Assembly (NCBI GenBank): GCA_015698045.1
Contig: BLAL01000074.1
Coordinates: 496,001-560,000, forward strand
Reading direction: 5' to 3'
DNA length: 64,000 nucleotides
Source: Rhizophagus clarus
Lineage: Eukaryota; Glomeromycota; Glomeromycetes; Glomerales; Glomeraceae
Made by a program: the position numbers and the translations under genes. The notes beneath the pieces were generated by a model. It saw only the letters and a list, made by a program, of their open reading frames with translations, had not been told where the DNA came from and did not search any database. Of this stretch, positions 62,054 through 64,000 are shown piece by piece (the first letter of the stretch is position 1; each line of letters opens with the position of its first letter).

Positions 62054-63087
62054 TATTTATTTTACTTTGAGAGTAAGTATGCAATACAAAGTCTTTTAAT
62101 ATCAAAAGTTTTAAATTCATAATGAACACGAATATGATAAAAATTGGCATTAGTGTAATACTAGATTATTGAATTCTAGTAATTTCATCAACAAATATTT
62201 AGAGGCTAAACTGTTTGGAAAGGTTGTCAAACAAAAATAGTGGTGCATTTATTAAAGATCACTCAAAAACCAAGTCAGAAAATATACATCTTTAAAAAAA
62301 GAACTCAGAGCACAGTTCTAAACCTGGGATTTAATTATTTTGGTGGACTTTCTTTTTTTCGTTATTTCCTTCCCTTTCATTTTCTCATTTCTCTTCTTTT
62401 TTTTTAATCTCGTTGTGACTGCACTTCGAGAATTGAGATTTCGTTTCATTGTAACAATAAATAGGACGATTGTGGCTGGCACGCTTAGAGTAGAATTGTA
62501 ATTATATTTGGTGATCAAAAACTGGTTCCATCCATGAGATATTAATTTAATAAGCACAAATTCGCTGTTAAACACTGTTAAATGCCCCAAGTCAATTTTC
62601 CTATCACTTCAGATTAATTCTTCATCATCAATCAAAACTTTTGTTGTTAATTTTACTTCTTCCTGTATTTCACTATTTCCTTTTATTAACAGATTAAATA
62701 TTAATCAATATAAATTTTCTTTAATTTATCTATAACAAAGACAGGATTTTTATTGCGTCGTACCTCAATAATTTTAATAAAATCTTAAATAAAAATATTC
62801 AAATATGTTTAATTCGTCCGTTCGTCGCGCCATTTAATTAAATTTAACTTTTTTTTTTTCAAAAAAAAAAAAAAAAAACAGCATCAACGGATAGAAAGAA
62901 AGAAAAATGCGTGGAGTACAACAAATTAATGCGCTAACGCACCGGACAATGTAGATCAAAACAAATATAATTCTGTCCAATACCGCTTATTTTCGAACGT
63001 TCCTTATTTTCGAAAGAATATATCAGCGGATTTTACTTTAAGTCATGTGCCAAAATAAACTACTACAATCGCGTGTAAACCATTTTT
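62054..63087. other. Spacer without a supported gene
   Basis: AT-rich, with a poly(T)/poly(A) junction at about 62850-62878. From about 62930 the sequence becomes more CG-rich and leads into the next reading frame, perhaps its upstream region. No gene supported. Confidence 0.4.
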
Positions 63088-64000
63088 TTGCCTATCGCGC
63101 CCGTCGCGTTCAAAAAAAAAACACTCTTACCTAAAAATTTTGCCAAAAAATACTCTATAATAAACCACAAGGAAATATGGTTAAGAAGAACAAAAACAAA
63201 GGAAAAAAATGTCACTTCTTCTGAAGCCAAACACATAGAACTCAAACTTCGAGAGTTTAATAACTATATTCTGAACGAAATAAAAACTTGGACTATAGCC
63301 CAAACATTAGCAGATACTTACGTCCACTCTTCAGAACTCGGCCCTCGCCATGCCGCACTTTTTACAACACATCACGGAGAACAAATACCGGTTATCTCCG
63401 CTGAGTCCGTACGGGGATACGCAGACCAACTTGGAGTCGACCCTCGCATTAATAAATTTCGAAGAGAAAAAATTTTAACACGTGACTCGACTGCAGCTTC
63501 TAAAAAGTCTGATGATAGTATGAAACAATACCGATTCAGGAGAAGCCCTCCCCGAGTTGAAACCCCAATGTAGAAATTTTCATAACCGGTATTGCACCAA
63601 TTAATGTCCAGAAGACCAGAACGATAACGCAATGATCGTCGCCGATCAATCGCTGACGCCACACGTCATGACACAGCAAACCTCCCCTTCTACCACAACT
63701 CAGCCATCTGCTAGGAAGCAAAATCGTGGCAAAGTTCATGCAGGGATAATACGGTATCAGATAGTCAAAAAGGACAAGTGAAGACTTCGTGGGACCAGGC
63801 TGCTGGTATGTCGTATATCACGATAAAGATCCTATAATTACCGAAAGATTGGGGTCGGGTCTTAAAAATCTCATTTAAAACACAGGTACCAGCTCAAATG
63901 GTACTTGGTCCAAAGGCCTCGAAGGATTCCGTTTTACGGTTCGCTGGTATCCTGGCCTTAAAGATCGGAAACAATGGCAACTTTACCAGGCCAGGCTAAT
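63088..64000 (+). pseudogene. Interrupted reading frame running off the window, probably element-derived
   Basis: An open stretch of about 160 codons has no ATG near its beginning and codes a basic, Ser/Thr-rich polypeptide (for example LADTYVHSSELGPRHAALFT, then GYADQLGVDPRINKFRREKI). Coding character continues to the window end, with pieces such as CWYVVYHDKDPIITERLGSG and WSKGLEGFRFTVRWYPGL, but the frame is interrupted several times. Base composition is clearly less AT-rich than the host genes. Repetitive-element origin is inferred from composition and disruption; class unknown. Confidence 0.45.

Noticed and set aside
63372-63739. Minus-strand frames near the right edge
   Set aside because: Antisense to the plus-strand coding stretch, which has the better codon pattern.

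Overview
The window looks like a stretch of an AT-rich, repeat-rich fungal genome, most likely an arbuscular mycorrhizal fungus of the Rhizophagus type (Glomeromycotina). The reasons are a BTB-BACK-Sel1 gene pair and several F-box/leucine-rich-repeat genes (both families are hugely expanded in those fungi), short GT-AG introns of 78-81 bp, very AT-rich spacers, and many hAT-type DNA transposons and decayed non-LTR elements. This assignment is inference from gene families; no rRNA or tRNA gene confirms it.

Layout. 1-11930: a tandem segmental duplication (unit about 3.9 kb once insertions are removed), each unit holding an upstream region with a CCAAT box, a two-exon BTB-BACK-Sel1 gene, and a decayed minus-strand reading frame. 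Copy 1 is damaged twice by transposons: a complete-looking hAT element with an intact, intron-containing transposase (756-4251) sits between promoter and start codon, and a 650-bp TGTCCGGA-rich element (5605-6254) sits in the Sel1 repeats. Copy 2 has one single-base frameshift. 11931-22640: no intact gene; orphan exons, a decayed gene, small tandem repeats and a minisatellite. 22642-24120: the one clearly intact host gene, a 492-residue F-box protein. 24900-42600: mostly repeats, including hAT-type elements with 8-bp target duplications (25797-26188, 26923-27835, 35601-37015), one inserted inside another element, and a decayed relative of the first hAT. 42600-53000: a LINE fossil carrying a poly(A)-tailed retrocopy with a 13-bp target duplication, then three broken F-box genes, two of them a tandem pair, one of which carries a 525-bp element whose empty site survives in the other. 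54763-55345: decayed minus-strand gene. 55676-56740: four tandem units of about 290 bp with a conserved foldable core and one compensatory base change. 59540-61000: a retroelement-like remnant. 61310-62053: a second TGTCCGGA element. 63088-64000: a less AT-rich, ATG-less, interrupted reading frame leaving the window.

How the parts relate: the host genes are members of two expanded adaptor-type families (BTB and F-box proteins commonly serve as substrate adaptors of cullin-RING ubiquitin ligases), and the window shows their birth by tandem duplication and decay by transposon insertion and small indels. The duplicated copies act as internal empty-site controls, which is why several element boundaries can be called to the base.
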